Position numbers and translations under genes: made by a program | Source of the DNA: a virus | DNA length: 45,483 nucleotides | Direction: 5' to 3' (one strand) | Virus record (IMG/VR): IMGVR_UViG_3300031999_000048 | Coordinates: 1-45,483 of that record | In this document: piece by piece, positions 6,760 through 15,778 of the stretch | How positions within the stretch are numbered: position 1 is the stretch's first letter | Layout: each line of letters opens with the position of its first letter | Notes under the pieces: generated by a model | Told to the model about the DNA's origin: nothing | The model's database searches: none | Seen by the model: the letters and a program-made list of their open reading frames with translations, nothing else

Positions 6760-9534
6760 ATGGCGGACACGGTAGAAGTCATCATTAAGGGAACGGACCA
6801 GCTGTCCAAGGCGGTGGGCGAGGCGAGCGCCTCGCTGGCGGGCCTCGGGAAGACGGCGGGGATCCTGGCTGGGGTTGGATTGGCGGGGGCGGTGGCGGCG
6901 GGCGGCGTGCTGGTGGGCATTCTGGCGGACCTGACGGGGGCGGCGGCGGCGGCGGAGCCGGCGACGGCGAAACTGGAGGCGATCCTGCGCAACACGGGGA
7001 TCGCGAGCGGGGTGACGGCGGAGCAGGCGAAGACACTGGCGGAGAAGTTCCAGGGGTTGACGACGTTTTCGGATACGGCGACGCTGGCGGGGCAGACGGT
7101 GCTGGCGGTGTTCAGCGATATCGGGACGAACGTGTTCCCGGCGGCGACAGGCGCGATGCTGGACCTGGCGACGAAGATGGGGACGGATACGCCGCGAGCG
7201 GCGGAGTTGCTGGCGCGGGCGATGGGGGGCGACCCCTTCTCCTTGAAGGCGTTGCAGCGGGAGATCGGGCCGTTCACCACGGCGCAGTTGAAGATGATTG
7301 CCGGGTTTAAGGAAACGGGAGACAAGGCCGGGCTGCAGAACGTGGTGCTGGAGGCGGTGAAGGGCAAGATCGGCGGGCTGGCGGAGGCGATGGGGAACAC
7401 GGCGACGGGGCAGATGACGATCTTCAGCAATACGCTGGAGGGGATCAAAGTGAAGTTGGGGACGCCGATGTTGAAGCCGCTCACGGACCTGGCCAGGGTG
7501 TTGAACGAGCAACTGGCGAAGCCGGAGGTGCAGGCGGCGCTCACGGCGACGGCGGAGGCATTGGGAAAGCTGGCGAGCACGGTGCTGCCGGCACTGGCGG
7601 GCCTGCTGCCGGCGGTGGCGGTGGGGATGACGGTGATCGCGAACGCGGTGACGTTGATCGCGAATGCGATTACGACGGGGGACTGGAAGCCGGTGACGGA
7701 TGCGTTGACGGCGACGGCGACGGGGTGGGGGACGGCGATGTGGGAGGGGATCACGGGCTCGTTCAAGCCGACGCCGGAGCGGAACGCGGCGATGGCGGCG
7801 GTGCTGAGCAACGAGGACCTGAAGGCGCAGATGACGGCGCAGGCGCGGCTGAGCGGCCAGGCGGCGGCGCAGGGGATGAGCGACGGACTGGCAGGCTGGT
7901 TGGAGGCGGACCTGACGGGGAAGGCGCGGGTCCTGGCGTGGGGGCAGAGCGTGGGCACGGAGGGTGTGATCGCGGGGCTGAGTACGGCGATATCGGCGGC
8001 GGGGTCGGTGGTGTCGGACGCGATAATGAGACTAGTCTTCGGGCCGGGCGGGATATTGGGGTTTCAGATAGCGATCACGTGGGGCACGGCGGTGGCGGGC
8101 GGGTTCGTGAGCGGGATGTGGGACACGGTGACGAAATTATGGAAGGACGTGGATTTTGCGTCGCTGGGGCAAGGCATTATTGATGGAGTGGTGAAGGGGA
8201 TCACGGACAACGCGTCAAAGGTGGCGAGCGCGATCAGCGGGGCGGTGAACGACGCGATCGCGGCGGCGAAGGGGGTGCTGGGGATTCAGTCGCCGTCGCG
8301 GGTGTTTGCGGAGATCGGCAGAAACGTGGGGCAAGGGTTGGCGAACGGTATAACGGCGGCGGTACCGGGTACGAGAGGCGCCGCCGCGATGATGATAAAT
8401 GCGGTGATCCAGGCTGTGGACGATGGGATTGCGGAGGGGCCGTCGCCGGCGCAGATGTGGGCGGCCAAATGGCCGGCCGATTTGATGAGGGCATCAATCG
8501 AACCGATGAGGAAGGTGGGTATCGCGTGGGTGGATGCCATCTTGTCAGGCATGAGCAACCAGACGACCGGCATCACGAGTGGGACCAAGACGGCCCTGGA
8601 GGGGACGTTCAGGCAGTGGTGGACGGCGTTGAAGACGACGTTCGGCAATCCAGGGTCGGGCGTCCGCCGGCAATTCCAGGACTGGATGGGTGACTGGATG
8701 ACGATTGCCAGCCAGGGCGCCGGCGAAACGCTGGGAAGTGTGGCGAGCCGTATGCTGGATACCGCCGTGAGGACCGCCGGCCCAAATATAGCCAGGATCG
8801 TCACTGCAAACAGGGGGTTGTTCCTGTCACTCATGGGCAGCGGCGTTTCCCAGACGAGCGGGGGCATGTTCGCCGGCTTCGATAAGATAATGAGCCTTGC
8901 GGGGACTCTCGGAGGGCTGGGAGGCGCGGCGGCGAGCCGGTACCAGGCGCAGGTGCTGGACCCGGCGCGGGCGCACCTGCAGGTGCTGGAGGATCAGCTG
9001 GCGACGATGCAGGAGCAGAACGTGTCGCAGACCAGGCAGGCGGCGATCGTGAAGCAGATCGCGGCGCAGAAGAAGGAGATCGCGGCGAGCGAGAAGATGC
9101 TGACTTCGTTGGCGAAACAACAGGCGGACCTGCAGTTCATCCAGGCGCAGGCGGACCTGATCAAGATGATCAAGGAGAACGGGCTGGACGCGAAGAAGAT
9201 CCTGGGCGGGCTGAAGTTGGGATTGGGGGCGGATCTGTCAGCGGTGATCGCGGCGATGACGGCGGCGATGCGGCAGATGGTCAGGGCGGCGCAGAGGGAG
9301 TTGGGGGTGGCCAGCCCGAGCCGGGTGTTTGCGCAGATCGGCGAGCAGGTGATGGCAGGGTTCGGCGGCGGCGTATTGCGGGCGGCGCCGGCGGCGGCGG
9401 GGATGGTGGGGATGGGGATGCGGTCGGTGGTGACGCAGAACACGTACCACTATAACCTGAGTGCGAATTACAAGTACGAGAGCCAGGCGTCGGTGGTGGA
9501 CCGGATCAAGGTGCTGAGGATGTTGACGGGGTGA
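6760..9534 (+). CDS. Tape measure protein
   Basis: The protein has 924 residues, the longest gene of the tail module, and would set tail length. It has an Ala/Gly-rich N-terminus (KGTDQLSKAVGEASASLAGL), several hydrophobic helical segments (for example VLPALAGLLPAVAVGMTVIA) and two copies of the tape-measure signature SPSRVFxxIG (about residues 510 and 852). A coiled-coil follows residue 725 (LQVLEDQLATMQEQNVSQTR). No lysozyme or peptidase domain is obvious. Bases about 8330-8930, between the two SPSRVF motifs, have less gcg/ggg codon bias than the flanks, which suggests an internally exchanged segment. Confidence 0.9.
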   Translation: MADTVEVIIKGTDQLSKAVGEASASLAGLGKTAGILAGVGLAGAVAAGGVLVGILADLTGAAAAAEPATAKLEAILRNTGIASGVTAEQAKTLAEKFQGLTTFSDTATLAGQTVLAVFSDIGTNVFPAATGAMLDLATKMGTDTPRAAELLARAMGGDPFSLKALQREIGPFTTAQLKMIAGFKETGDKAGLQNVVLEAVKGKIGGLAEAMGNTATGQMTIFSNTLEGIKVKLGTPMLKPLTDLARVLNEQLAKPEVQAALTATAEALGKLASTVLPALAGLLPAVAVGMTVIANAVTLIANAITTGDWKPVTDALTATATGWGTAMWEGITGSFKPTPERNAAMAAVLSNEDLKAQMTAQARLSGQAAAQGMSDGLAGWLEADLTGKARVLAWGQSVGTEGVIAGLSTAISAAGSVVSDAIMRLVFGPGGILGFQIAITWGTAVAGGFVSGMWDTVTKLWKDVDFASLGQGIIDGVVKGITDNASKVASAISGAVNDAIAAAKGVLGIQSPSRVFAEIGRNVGQGLANGITAAVPGTRGAAAMMINAVIQAVDDGIAEGPSPAQMWAAKWPADLMRASIEPMRKVGIAWVDAILSGMSNQTTGITSGTKTALEGTFRQWWTALKTTFGNPGSGVRRQFQDWMGDWMTIASQGAGETLGSVASRMLDTAVRTAGPNIARIVTANRGLFLSLMGSGVSQTSGGMFAGFDKIMSLAGTLGGLGGAAASRYQAQVLDPARAHLQVLEDQLATMQEQNVSQTRQAAIVKQIAAQKKEIAASEKMLTSLAKQQADLQFIQAQADLIKMIKENGLDAKKILGGLKLGLGADLSAVIAAMTAAMRQMVRAAQRELGVASPSRVFAQIGEQVMAGFGGGVLRAAPAAAGMVGMGMRSVVTQNTYHYNLSANYKYESQASVVDRIKVLRMLTG

Positions 9535-9640
9535 ATGAAGAATGCAGAGTGCAGAATGAAGAATGCAGGCAGCCAGCGATTGAAATCGCGGCTGGAGGGC
9601 CAGGGGCCGGGATGTCCCCCTACGGGGACACAAAGGATTG
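9535..9640 (+). repeat. Class E and class B elements
   Basis: ATGCAGAGTGCAGAATGAAG (class E) is followed by a class B copy: GCGATTGAAATCGC hairpin and GTCCCCCTACGGGGAC. No gene in the 110-base gap. Confidence 0.9.
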
Positions 9641-9644
9641 ACGC

Positions 9645-10526
9645 ATGAGTGTGACGGCGTGGGTAGGAAGTGAGTCGCTGAGTCTGTCGGACGGGAATCC
9701 GTTCTGGCTGGCGGGATACGTGGGGCTGGGGATGGCGCCGCTGCACGTGATCACGTCGCGGGGGCCGGAGCAGCACGGGGAGACGCGGGTGGATTTCCGC
9801 TTGGACCCGCGGGCGTTCTCGCTGGTGCTGGGGATGGCGCCCGACACGGCAAGCGACCTGCAGACGTACAAAGACCAACTTACGGCGTTCTTGACGCCGT
9901 GGGGGGATGGGCTGCTGTTGGAATGGCTGCTGGCCAACGGGGCGACGCGGCGGATCACCTGTATGCGGTGCGGCGACGGGGACATGTCCAGCGCGGACAA
10001 GCAGGGGTTTATGCAGCGGGCGGCGGTGGAGTTTCACGCGGGGGACCCGACGTTTTACGACCCGGTGGCAGGCGCGCAGACGTTCGACCTGGGCGGGGCG
10101 GCGGACGGTTTCGCGGTGCCGACGGCGGTGCCGACGGCGATTGGGGCGAGCACGATCGACCAGACGCACCTGGTGACGTACCCGGGCAGCGCGCCGTCGT
10201 CGCCGGTGGTGCGGATCGTGGGGCCGATCACGAACCCGATTATCACGAACGTGACGACGGGGAAGGTGCTCAGTTTCACGGGGTACACCGTGGCGGCGGC
10301 GGACTGGTACGACACCGACACGCGCTACGGGCAGCAGACGGTGGTGGACGCGGCGGGAGCGTCGCAGATCGCGAAACTGACGGATGCGAGCGACCTGGGG
10401 ACGTTCGCGCTGGCGCCGTGGCCGGTGGCCGCGGGTGGAGTGAATGCGATCCGGGTGACGGGGTCGGCGATCACGGCGGCGACGCAGGTGATTGTGACGT
10501 GGTGGAATAGGTATCTCGGAATTTGA
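9645..10526 (+). CDS. Distal tail protein (Dit-like)
   Basis: The protein has 293 residues and lies directly after the tape measure, the standard Dit position. The N-terminal half (LGMAPLHVITSRGPEQHGET, then VDFRLDPRAFSLVLGM, then LQTYKDQLTAFLTPWG) matches the ring-forming Sipho_tail domain, which binds tail tube on one side and hub on the other. The second half is a beta-rich carbohydrate-binding-like or extension domain. No export signal is present. Confidence 0.8.
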   Translation: MSVTAWVGSESLSLSDGNPFWLAGYVGLGMAPLHVITSRGPEQHGETRVDFRLDPRAFSLVLGMAPDTASDLQTYKDQLTAFLTPWGDGLLLEWLLANGATRRITCMRCGDGDMSSADKQGFMQRAAVEFHAGDPTFYDPVAGAQTFDLGGAADGFAVPTAVPTAIGASTIDQTHLVTYPGSAPSSPVVRIVGPITNPIITNVTTGKVLSFTGYTVAAADWYDTDTRYGQQTVVDAAGASQIAKLTDASDLGTFALAPWPVAAGGVNAIRVTGSAITAATQVIVTWWNRYLGI

Positions 10527-10648
10527 GATTGCGGAATGCGGAATGCGGAATGCAGGTTGGGAAACACCAAGAAACACCAAGTTTGCCGGCGATTGAAATC
10601 GCGGCTATAGGGCCAGAGGCCGGGCGTCCCCCTACGGGGACGCGGAGG
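10527..10648 (+). repeat. Class E, tandem GAAACACCAA and class B elements
   Basis: GCGGAATGCGGAATGCGGAA, then AAACACCAAGAAACACCAAG, then a class B copy ending GTCCCCCTACGGGGAC. The 130-base gap has no gene. Confidence 0.9.
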
Positions 10649-10655
10649 TAGGGAG

Positions 10656-11777
10656 ATGAAGAGGGGATTGAGGGCAGCGGGTGTGTTGGCGGCGGGCGGG
10701 TTGCTGGCGCTGATGACGGTGCTGGTGTTCGGGGGCCTGGTGCAGCCGGAGCCGGCAGGGGTGGCGGTGCCGCTGGAGGGGGTGAGTTCGCTGCGGCTGA
10801 TGGATCTGCCGACGGCCTATGCGGCGGCGCCGACGCAGATGAGTTATCTGTGGACGACGGGCGGGGCAGGGGACGGGGCGAGTACGTACACGCGGGCGGA
10901 CTGGAGCAACATCGCGAAGATCATCGCGAGTTGCCCGGGCGACACGGGCGTGGGCGACGGGGCGCTGAATGAGTTAAACGGCACGGCCGGGACGAACAAG
11001 GTGACGATGGACACCGGCTACGCGCTGGTGGACGGGAAGCCGTTTATCACCACGGTGGCGGGGGATCTGACGATACCCTCGGCGGTGGGGGGCGGCAACA
11101 CGCGCATCGACCGGATCGTGGCGCGGGCGGACTGGACGCTGCAGACGGTGCGGCTCAGGGTGATCACGGGGACGGACGCGGCGTCGCCAGTGGCGCCGGC
11201 GATCGTGCAGACGGCGGGGACGACGTACGACATCTATCTGTGGGAGGCGCTGGTCAACACGTCGGGGGCGGTGACGGTGACGGACGAACGCACCTGGTGC
11301 GCGACGGCGTTGGCCGGCCGGGGGTTGTCGGCGGAGACGGACGGGCAGATCGGGATTGCGACGGGGGCGATCACCAGCACGTTGATACTGAACGGCACGG
11401 TGGATACAGTCGATCTGGCCGATAACGCGGTGGACGATGAGAAGGCGGGCGACCGGGTGCCGCAGTTCTATCGGCGCCAGGGGGGAAGTGCGACGAATTG
11501 GTCCAGTGACGGCACGACGACCTATACGCCCACAAGCGTTAGAATGCAAGGGGGAACGTTTACGAGTGGCGCCTCGGGAGCCACCACGGTGACGTTCCCA
11601 ACGGCATTCAGCAATGTGCCTATCGTCATTCTTACGCCGAAGTCGGCGATTGGGGTGCATTTTGTCGCTGATGCCACAGTCATCAGCAGTTCCGCTTTCA
11701 CTTCGGTGGTAGTAAACATGGCGGATACTGGGGTTTCATCGGTTGATGTATATTGGCTGGCCATCGGGCCGGAGTGA
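10656..11777 (+). CDS. Tail-tip / receptor-binding-like protein with N-terminal signal-like helix
   Basis: The protein has 373 residues and GGGAG precedes the ATG. Residues 8-31 (AGVLAAGGLLALMTVLVFGG) form a hydrophobic export or anchor segment, unexpected for a tail component. Residues 60-225 (VDGKPFITTVAGDLTIPSAV and following) resemble the upper domain of siphophage tail-tip or fibre proteins. The C-terminal 100 residues, ending VDVYWLAIGPE, look like a small H-type-lectin-like beta sandwich and have a distinctly lower codon bias. A receptor-binding role is inferred from the domain order and its place between Dit and hub. Confidence 0.6.
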   Translation: MKRGLRAAGVLAAGGLLALMTVLVFGGLVQPEPAGVAVPLEGVSSLRLMDLPTAYAAAPTQMSYLWTTGGAGDGASTYTRADWSNIAKIIASCPGDTGVGDGALNELNGTAGTNKVTMDTGYALVDGKPFITTVAGDLTIPSAVGGGNTRIDRIVARADWTLQTVRLRVITGTDAASPVAPAIVQTAGTTYDIYLWEALVNTSGAVTVTDERTWCATALAGRGLSAETDGQIGIATGAITSTLILNGTVDTVDLADNAVDDEKAGDRVPQFYRRQGGSATNWSSDGTTTYTPTSVRMQGGTFTSGASGATTVTFPTAFSNVPIVILTPKSAIGVHFVADATVISSSAFTSVVVNMADTGVSSVDVYWLAIGPE

Positions 11778-11828
11778 GAGGGGTGCGAGGGCGGGCCGGG
11801 GGCGCGCTGGAGGGTGTATTTGCCGATG

Positions 11829-12012
11829 GTGAAGCAGGGAGTAGGAAGTAGGAAGTAAGAAGTAGGAAATAGAAATCCCACCCCTCCCGTGAGGGGACCG
11901 GGACTACGCTGCCCCCTCCCTCCCGGGACTGCGGGATAAGGGAGGGGAGGGCAAGAGCGGAGGCAGGCCCGACCCTGCCAAGGATCAGGGCCGAGGCAGG
12001 GTCGGGGTGCCA
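11829..12012 (+). repeat. Class D and class A elements
   Basis: AGTAGGAAGTAGGAAGTAAG is followed by a class A copy (GGACCGGGACTACGCTG, then GGGATAAGGGAGGGGAGGG) and a CCGACCCTGCCAAGGATCAG/GGGTCGGGG hairpin. No gene in the 246-base gap. Confidence 0.85.
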
Positions 12013-12023
12013 GGAAGCGGGCA

Positions 12024-13100
12024 ATGGCGGCGGAATACGAGGTGTTGGTCTATAGCGCGGGCGGGGCAAAGGTGGGGCAGTTCACGTCGTTCGAGGGGCT
12101 GTCGTATTCGCAGCGGGTGAACGAGGTGGGGATGCTGGAGTTCCAGTTGCGCGGGGATCACGCGGCGGTGGCTCTGCCGATGGCGCTGAACGGCGAGGTG
12201 GTGGTGCAGCGGGGGAACGCGGCGATGGGGCTGAGTAAGGCGGCGGACTTCGCGGGGCTGCTGCGCTATTGGAAGCCGAGCCGGACGGATCGCACGATCT
12301 GGCTGGGGCGGGCGTATACGCTGCATTCGCTGCTGGGGCGGCGGTGCGTGCAGTGGGCGGAGGGGACGGCGAACCGGACGGACTTCACGGCGGTTAAAGG
12401 CGAGACGATTATGAAGACGCTGGTGTCGTATAACGCGGCGGCCAGCGCGACGGTGGTGAACGGGCGGAAGCGGGCGGGGGCGATCACGGGGTTGACGGTG
12501 GAGGCCGACGGGGCGCACGGGAGCACGGTGGACTGGTACTGCGCGCGGGGGAACCTGCTGGAGACGCTGCAGCAGTTGGCGCTGATCGCGGGCGGGGACT
12601 TCGACGTGATCAGGACGGCGGCGGGGGCGTACCAGTTCCGATGGTACACAGGGCAGCGGGGGACGGACCGGACGGCGACGGTGAAGTTCTCGACGCAGCT
12701 GGGGAATATGGGCAACCCGGCGATGTCGTTCGATCACACGGATGAAGCCACGGCGGCGGTGGTGTGGGGGGCGGGCGAAGGGAGCGCGCGCGCGACGGCG
12801 GTGCGGACGTCGGCGGATTACGCGGCGGGCAACGACATCGAGATAGCGGTGGAGGCGAGTGGGGCGGTGACGCTGAACGACGCGGGGGACGCGGCGCTGG
12901 CCGAGAAGAAGAAGGTGCATACGTTCGAGTTTGAGGTGATCCAGACGCCGGGGTGCTATTACGGCGTGCACTACTTCCTGGGCGACCTGGTGAGCGCGCA
13001 GTGGGGGGGGACGACGTATACCCTACGGGTACGAGGCGCCACGATCACGCTGGACGAGGGCGGGCAGGAGCAGATCGACGTGGAGATGGTGCGGACGTAG
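12024..13100 (+). CDS. Tail hub / tail-associated protein (Gp37-like, ReqiPepy6 type)
   Basis: The protein has 358 residues. The opening (YEVLVYSAGGAKVGQFTSFE) and the line WKPSRTDRTIWLGRAYTLHS, with LHSLLGRR, are the recognisable frame of the siphovirus Gp37-like hub family, the counterpart of T4 gp27/lambda gpL-type hub proteins. It would close the distal end of the tail under the Dit ring. The C-terminal YYFLGDLVSxxW-like element is also family-typical. The next gene starts 3 bases after its stop. Confidence 0.75.
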   Translation: MAAEYEVLVYSAGGAKVGQFTSFEGLSYSQRVNEVGMLEFQLRGDHAAVALPMALNGEVVVQRGNAAMGLSKAADFAGLLRYWKPSRTDRTIWLGRAYTLHSLLGRRCVQWAEGTANRTDFTAVKGETIMKTLVSYNAAASATVVNGRKRAGAITGLTVEADGAHGSTVDWYCARGNLLETLQQLALIAGGDFDVIRTAAGAYQFRWYTGQRGTDRTATVKFSTQLGNMGNPAMSFDHTDEATAAVVWGAGEGSARATAVRTSADYAAGNDIEIAVEASGAVTLNDAGDAALAEKKKVHTFEFEVIQTPGCYYGVHYFLGDLVSAQWGGTTYTLRVRGATITLDEGGQEQIDVEMVRT

Positions 13101-13102
13101 CG

Positions 13103-13621
13103 ATGGACGAGATCACGACGGGCCTGCTGAGGCGGCTGGAGGGGCTGGAGACGCGGCTGCGGCGGCTGGAGCGGATTGAGCATGCGTCGGGGGTGACGAC
13201 GGCGCACACGCACGCGAAGTTGGTGGCCAGCGACGGGAGCCCGGACCCGGCGACGGATACGGATGCGGCGGGTGCGCTGACGGCGCATTACGGGCTGACG
13301 GTGGACAATGCGCTGGTGCTGAGCGACGGCGGGGAGTTGACGATTTATGCGGGCGCGATCACGGTGACGCACAGCCGGCACTCGGTGGATACGTGGAATG
13401 ACACAGCCGCCGACGACCTGGACACGATAAACGGTGGGGTGGACGGGTGGGTGCTGACGATACGGTCGGCACACAACGACCGGGATGTGACGGTGAAGGA
13501 CGCGACGGACAACCTATATCTGGAGGGCGACTGCGTGCTGAACAATACGCAGGACACGCTGACGCTGCTAAACCGCGGTGGGCAGAACTGGTATGAGTTG
13601 GCGCGGAGTAATAACGCATGA
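13103..13621 (+). CDS. Tail-tip accessory protein with N-terminal coiled coil
   Basis: The protein has 172 residues. Residues 5-27 (TTGLLRRLEGLETRLRRLER) form a short coiled coil that could trimerise it. The rest is beta-rich (AGAITVTHSRHSVDTWNDTA, then GGVDGWVLTIRSAHNDRDV), like fibre-tip or neck domains of tail fibres. It is linked to the hub gene without a gap, so it is probably a short fibre or adaptor. Confidence 0.6.
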   Translation: MDEITTGLLRRLEGLETRLRRLERIEHASGVTTAHTHAKLVASDGSPDPATDTDAAGALTAHYGLTVDNALVLSDGGELTIYAGAITVTHSRHSVDTWNDTAADDLDTINGGVDGWVLTIRSAHNDRDVTVKDATDNLYLEGDCVLNNTQDTLTLLNRGGQNWYELARSNNA

Positions 13622-13642
13622 GGGGGTGGAATTGAGGCGGGT

Positions 13643-13873
13643 ATGATAACCGATGAGACGACCGTCCTGATTATGAACCGGATTGCAGCTCTCGAGCGGG
13701 CGCTGGTGCGGGTGATCACGCGGGATGTGATCGACACGAGCGCGACGGGGGCGTGGTATCTGGGCGACCCGGGCACCGACGGCTCCTGGCGGATCACGCG
13801 CAGCGGGACGGATTTGGTGATCCACCGGCGCGAGAGCGCGGTGTGGACGACGAAGCAGACGGTGGCGGCATGA
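13643..13873 (+). CDS. Small tail-tip protein with N-terminal helix
   Basis: The protein has 76 residues. Its N-terminal helix (LIMNRIAALERALVRVITRD) parallels the coiled coil of the preceding protein. The short C-terminal beta part ends in VWTTKQTVAA. The stop overlaps the ATG of the glycosidase (ATGA at 13870-13873), so translation is coupled. It may be a linker or chaperone for the glycosidase. The function is unknown. Confidence 0.65.
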   Translation: MITDETTVLIMNRIAALERALVRVITRDVIDTSATGAWYLGDPGTDGSWRITRSGTDLVIHRRESAVWTTKQTVAA

Positions 13874-15696
13874 ACCTGAGCGAGTTTCCTCGGCCAGCGG
13901 GAGACAACGGCCGCGGCGTGCACTGGGCCGCCAGTCCCTACGAGTGGGGGAAGTCCGACTGGCCGTTTTGGCGGAAGCAGATCCTCGCCATGCATCTGAA
14001 GTGGATCAAGATCATAGACGACGGCGGCGGGTCGGCATTGCCGTGCGCCCGCCAACTGATAGACATCGGCGTCATGCCAGTGGTTCGACTCTATCGGCCG
14101 GAGCAGAACCCGGGCAACATCGGCTCGCGTGGCGGCGACGCGGTGAAGCAGTACGTCAAAGCGGGCGCGATGTATTTTGAGACGAACAACGAACCCGACC
14201 TGGCGCTCGAATGGAAAGGCGGCAAGCGACCCGATAACTGGCTGGAGGTGGTGGTCAATGACTGGATCGTCGACGCAGGAATCATACTCGCGGAAGGTGG
14301 ATACCCCGGCTTCCCCGCCTTCGGCGTTGGAACGCAGCGTGATCCTTTCGCGCTGGTCGTCAAGAAGGGCCGCGCAGATCTGTTCGGCAAGGGCGCATGG
14401 TGCGCCGTGCACAACTATTGCCTGGCGCGGCCGCTTGAATATCCGAACGATGCGGTGAACCTGGAGGGTGTTCCGCTCACGGAAAACGAATGGCAGGCGG
14501 CGGGCGGGATGTGGGCATGGGAAATGGGGATGGAGGCGGTGAATAAGGTGCGGGCGGCGAACGTGAATCCGAGCGCCAGCATCACGAGCGATAGCACATG
14601 TTTCCGGGCCTATGAACAGGTGAATGCGCTGGTGACGGCGGCGTTTGGCCATTCGGTGCCGATCCTGACGACGGAGGGCGGCTACAATGTGGGGCAGCGT
14701 GCCGGCACGACGGCGGGTGATGACGTGAGGTATGCAAAGCCCACGCCGCGGTTGGCCAGCGAATTGAACGCCCGCCTCTTCCGGTTCATGGACGGTTCGG
14801 AGACGGTGCTGGGCAAGACAGTGCCTGAGTACTACTTTGCCTGTATGCCGTGGTTGATTGCAGCCTATCGCATCGGCGTGTGGGCAAACCCGGCGGAGAA
14901 TCAGGGTCCGTGGTTCACGGACAAGTATAATGCTGAGTTCGGACTACACGGCGAACTGCCGCTGGTGCAGATGCTGAAGGAGATCGGGGGACGTGTGAGG
15001 CAGGAGGGACCAATGCCAGAACAGTGGATGAATTCGACGTGGGAGCAGGAACTGGGTGACGCCTGGGATAGCCGGCTCAAATACCTGGGCGTGGGGTTGA
15101 AGGCGGCACCCGTTGCGGCGCCTCGCGGACCTTACTGGAAGCTGGTGAGCGCGCAGTGGCAGGATCAGGATGAGGTGCGGGGGGCGGGTTACATCTTCGT
15201 GCAGGCCGAGGACGAGAAGGGTAAGCTCATCGAGAACGCGACCTTCGTGGTAGCACGGCGGGATGCCAGCGACTGGGCGCCGACGAAGGGTGAGGTGGAC
15301 GGGTTCTGGGGCAACTACGCCATGCGCGGGTTCCTGGGCACGTACAACGTGTCTATGAAGCAGGGCGGCCATCCATCGGAGACGGTGACGGGGTTGGGAC
15401 TGGGGCTGGAGGACAACCATGCTGTGTGGACGCGGACGGCATTTCGGTTGGTGTTCCGGTTGACGGCAGCCACGCCGGTGCCGAGCCCGACGCCGACGCC
15501 CGCGCCGATACCGGTGCCCACGCCAGTGCCGATACCAACGCCGACGCCGGTGCCGAATAACGGCACGGCGGCCGAGACGCGGGTGAAGGAGCTGGAAACG
15601 CTGCTGGCGCTGATCGTGACGCCGCTGGAGTACGCTCAGGAGGCGTTGGGGTCGACGCTGACCGCGATAAAGGCGGAATTGCCGCCGAATCCGTAG
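13870..15696 (+). CDS. Glycoside hydrolase-like virion enzyme or lysin with Pro/Thr linker
   Basis: The protein has 608 residues. Residues 1-380 resemble a TIM-barrel glycosidase of the GH5/GH39-like clan: FETNNEPDL, with E108 as the likely acid/base, and PILTTEGGYN, with E269 as the likely nucleophile. Residues 415-530 form a beta-sandwich (WKLVSAQWQDQDEVRGAGYI) of a type seen in secreted Chloroflexota proteins. A Pro/Thr-rich linker (PTPTPAPIPVPTP, about 536-562) leads to a C-terminal helix. The last structural gene before a terminator is a usual site for a depolymerase or endolysin. There is no signal peptide, so export would need the holins or virion attachment. Codon use is more balanced than its neighbours, suggesting recent acquisition from a bacterium. 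Confidence 0.7.
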   Translation: MNLSEFPRPAGDNGRGVHWAASPYEWGKSDWPFWRKQILAMHLKWIKIIDDGGGSALPCARQLIDIGVMPVVRLYRPEQNPGNIGSRGGDAVKQYVKAGAMYFETNNEPDLALEWKGGKRPDNWLEVVVNDWIVDAGIILAEGGYPGFPAFGVGTQRDPFALVVKKGRADLFGKGAWCAVHNYCLARPLEYPNDAVNLEGVPLTENEWQAAGGMWAWEMGMEAVNKVRAANVNPSASITSDSTCFRAYEQVNALVTAAFGHSVPILTTEGGYNVGQRAGTTAGDDVRYAKPTPRLASELNARLFRFMDGSETVLGKTVPEYYFACMPWLIAAYRIGVWANPAENQGPWFTDKYNAEFGLHGELPLVQMLKEIGGRVRQEGPMPEQWMNSTWEQELGDAWDSRLKYLGVGLKAAPVAAPRGPYWKLVSAQWQDQDEVRGAGYIFVQAEDEKGKLIENATFVVARRDASDWAPTKGEVDGFWGNYAMRGFLGTYNVSMKQGGHPSETVTGLGLGLEDNHAVWTRTAFRLVFRLTAATPVPSPTPTPAPIPVPTPVPIPTPTPVPNNGTAAETRVKELETLLALIVTPLEYAQEALGSTLTAIKAELPPNP

Positions 15697-15710
15697 CAGA
15701 GGGCTTCGTA

Positions 15711-15777
15711 CAGGAATCCCACCCCTACCCCTCCCTTGTTACCCCGACAAAGTCGGGGCAACAAGGGAGGGGTTTTT
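15711..15777. terminator. Class A element acting as bidirectional intrinsic terminator
   Basis: A near-perfect stem CCCCTCCCTTGTT / AACAAGGGAGGGG encloses CCCCGAC/GTCGGGG (15728-15772) and is followed by TTTTTCTT. It lies between the convergent tail and integrase genes. It is a class A repeat, showing that these elements can serve as terminators. Confidence 0.8.
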
Positions 15778-15778
15778 C

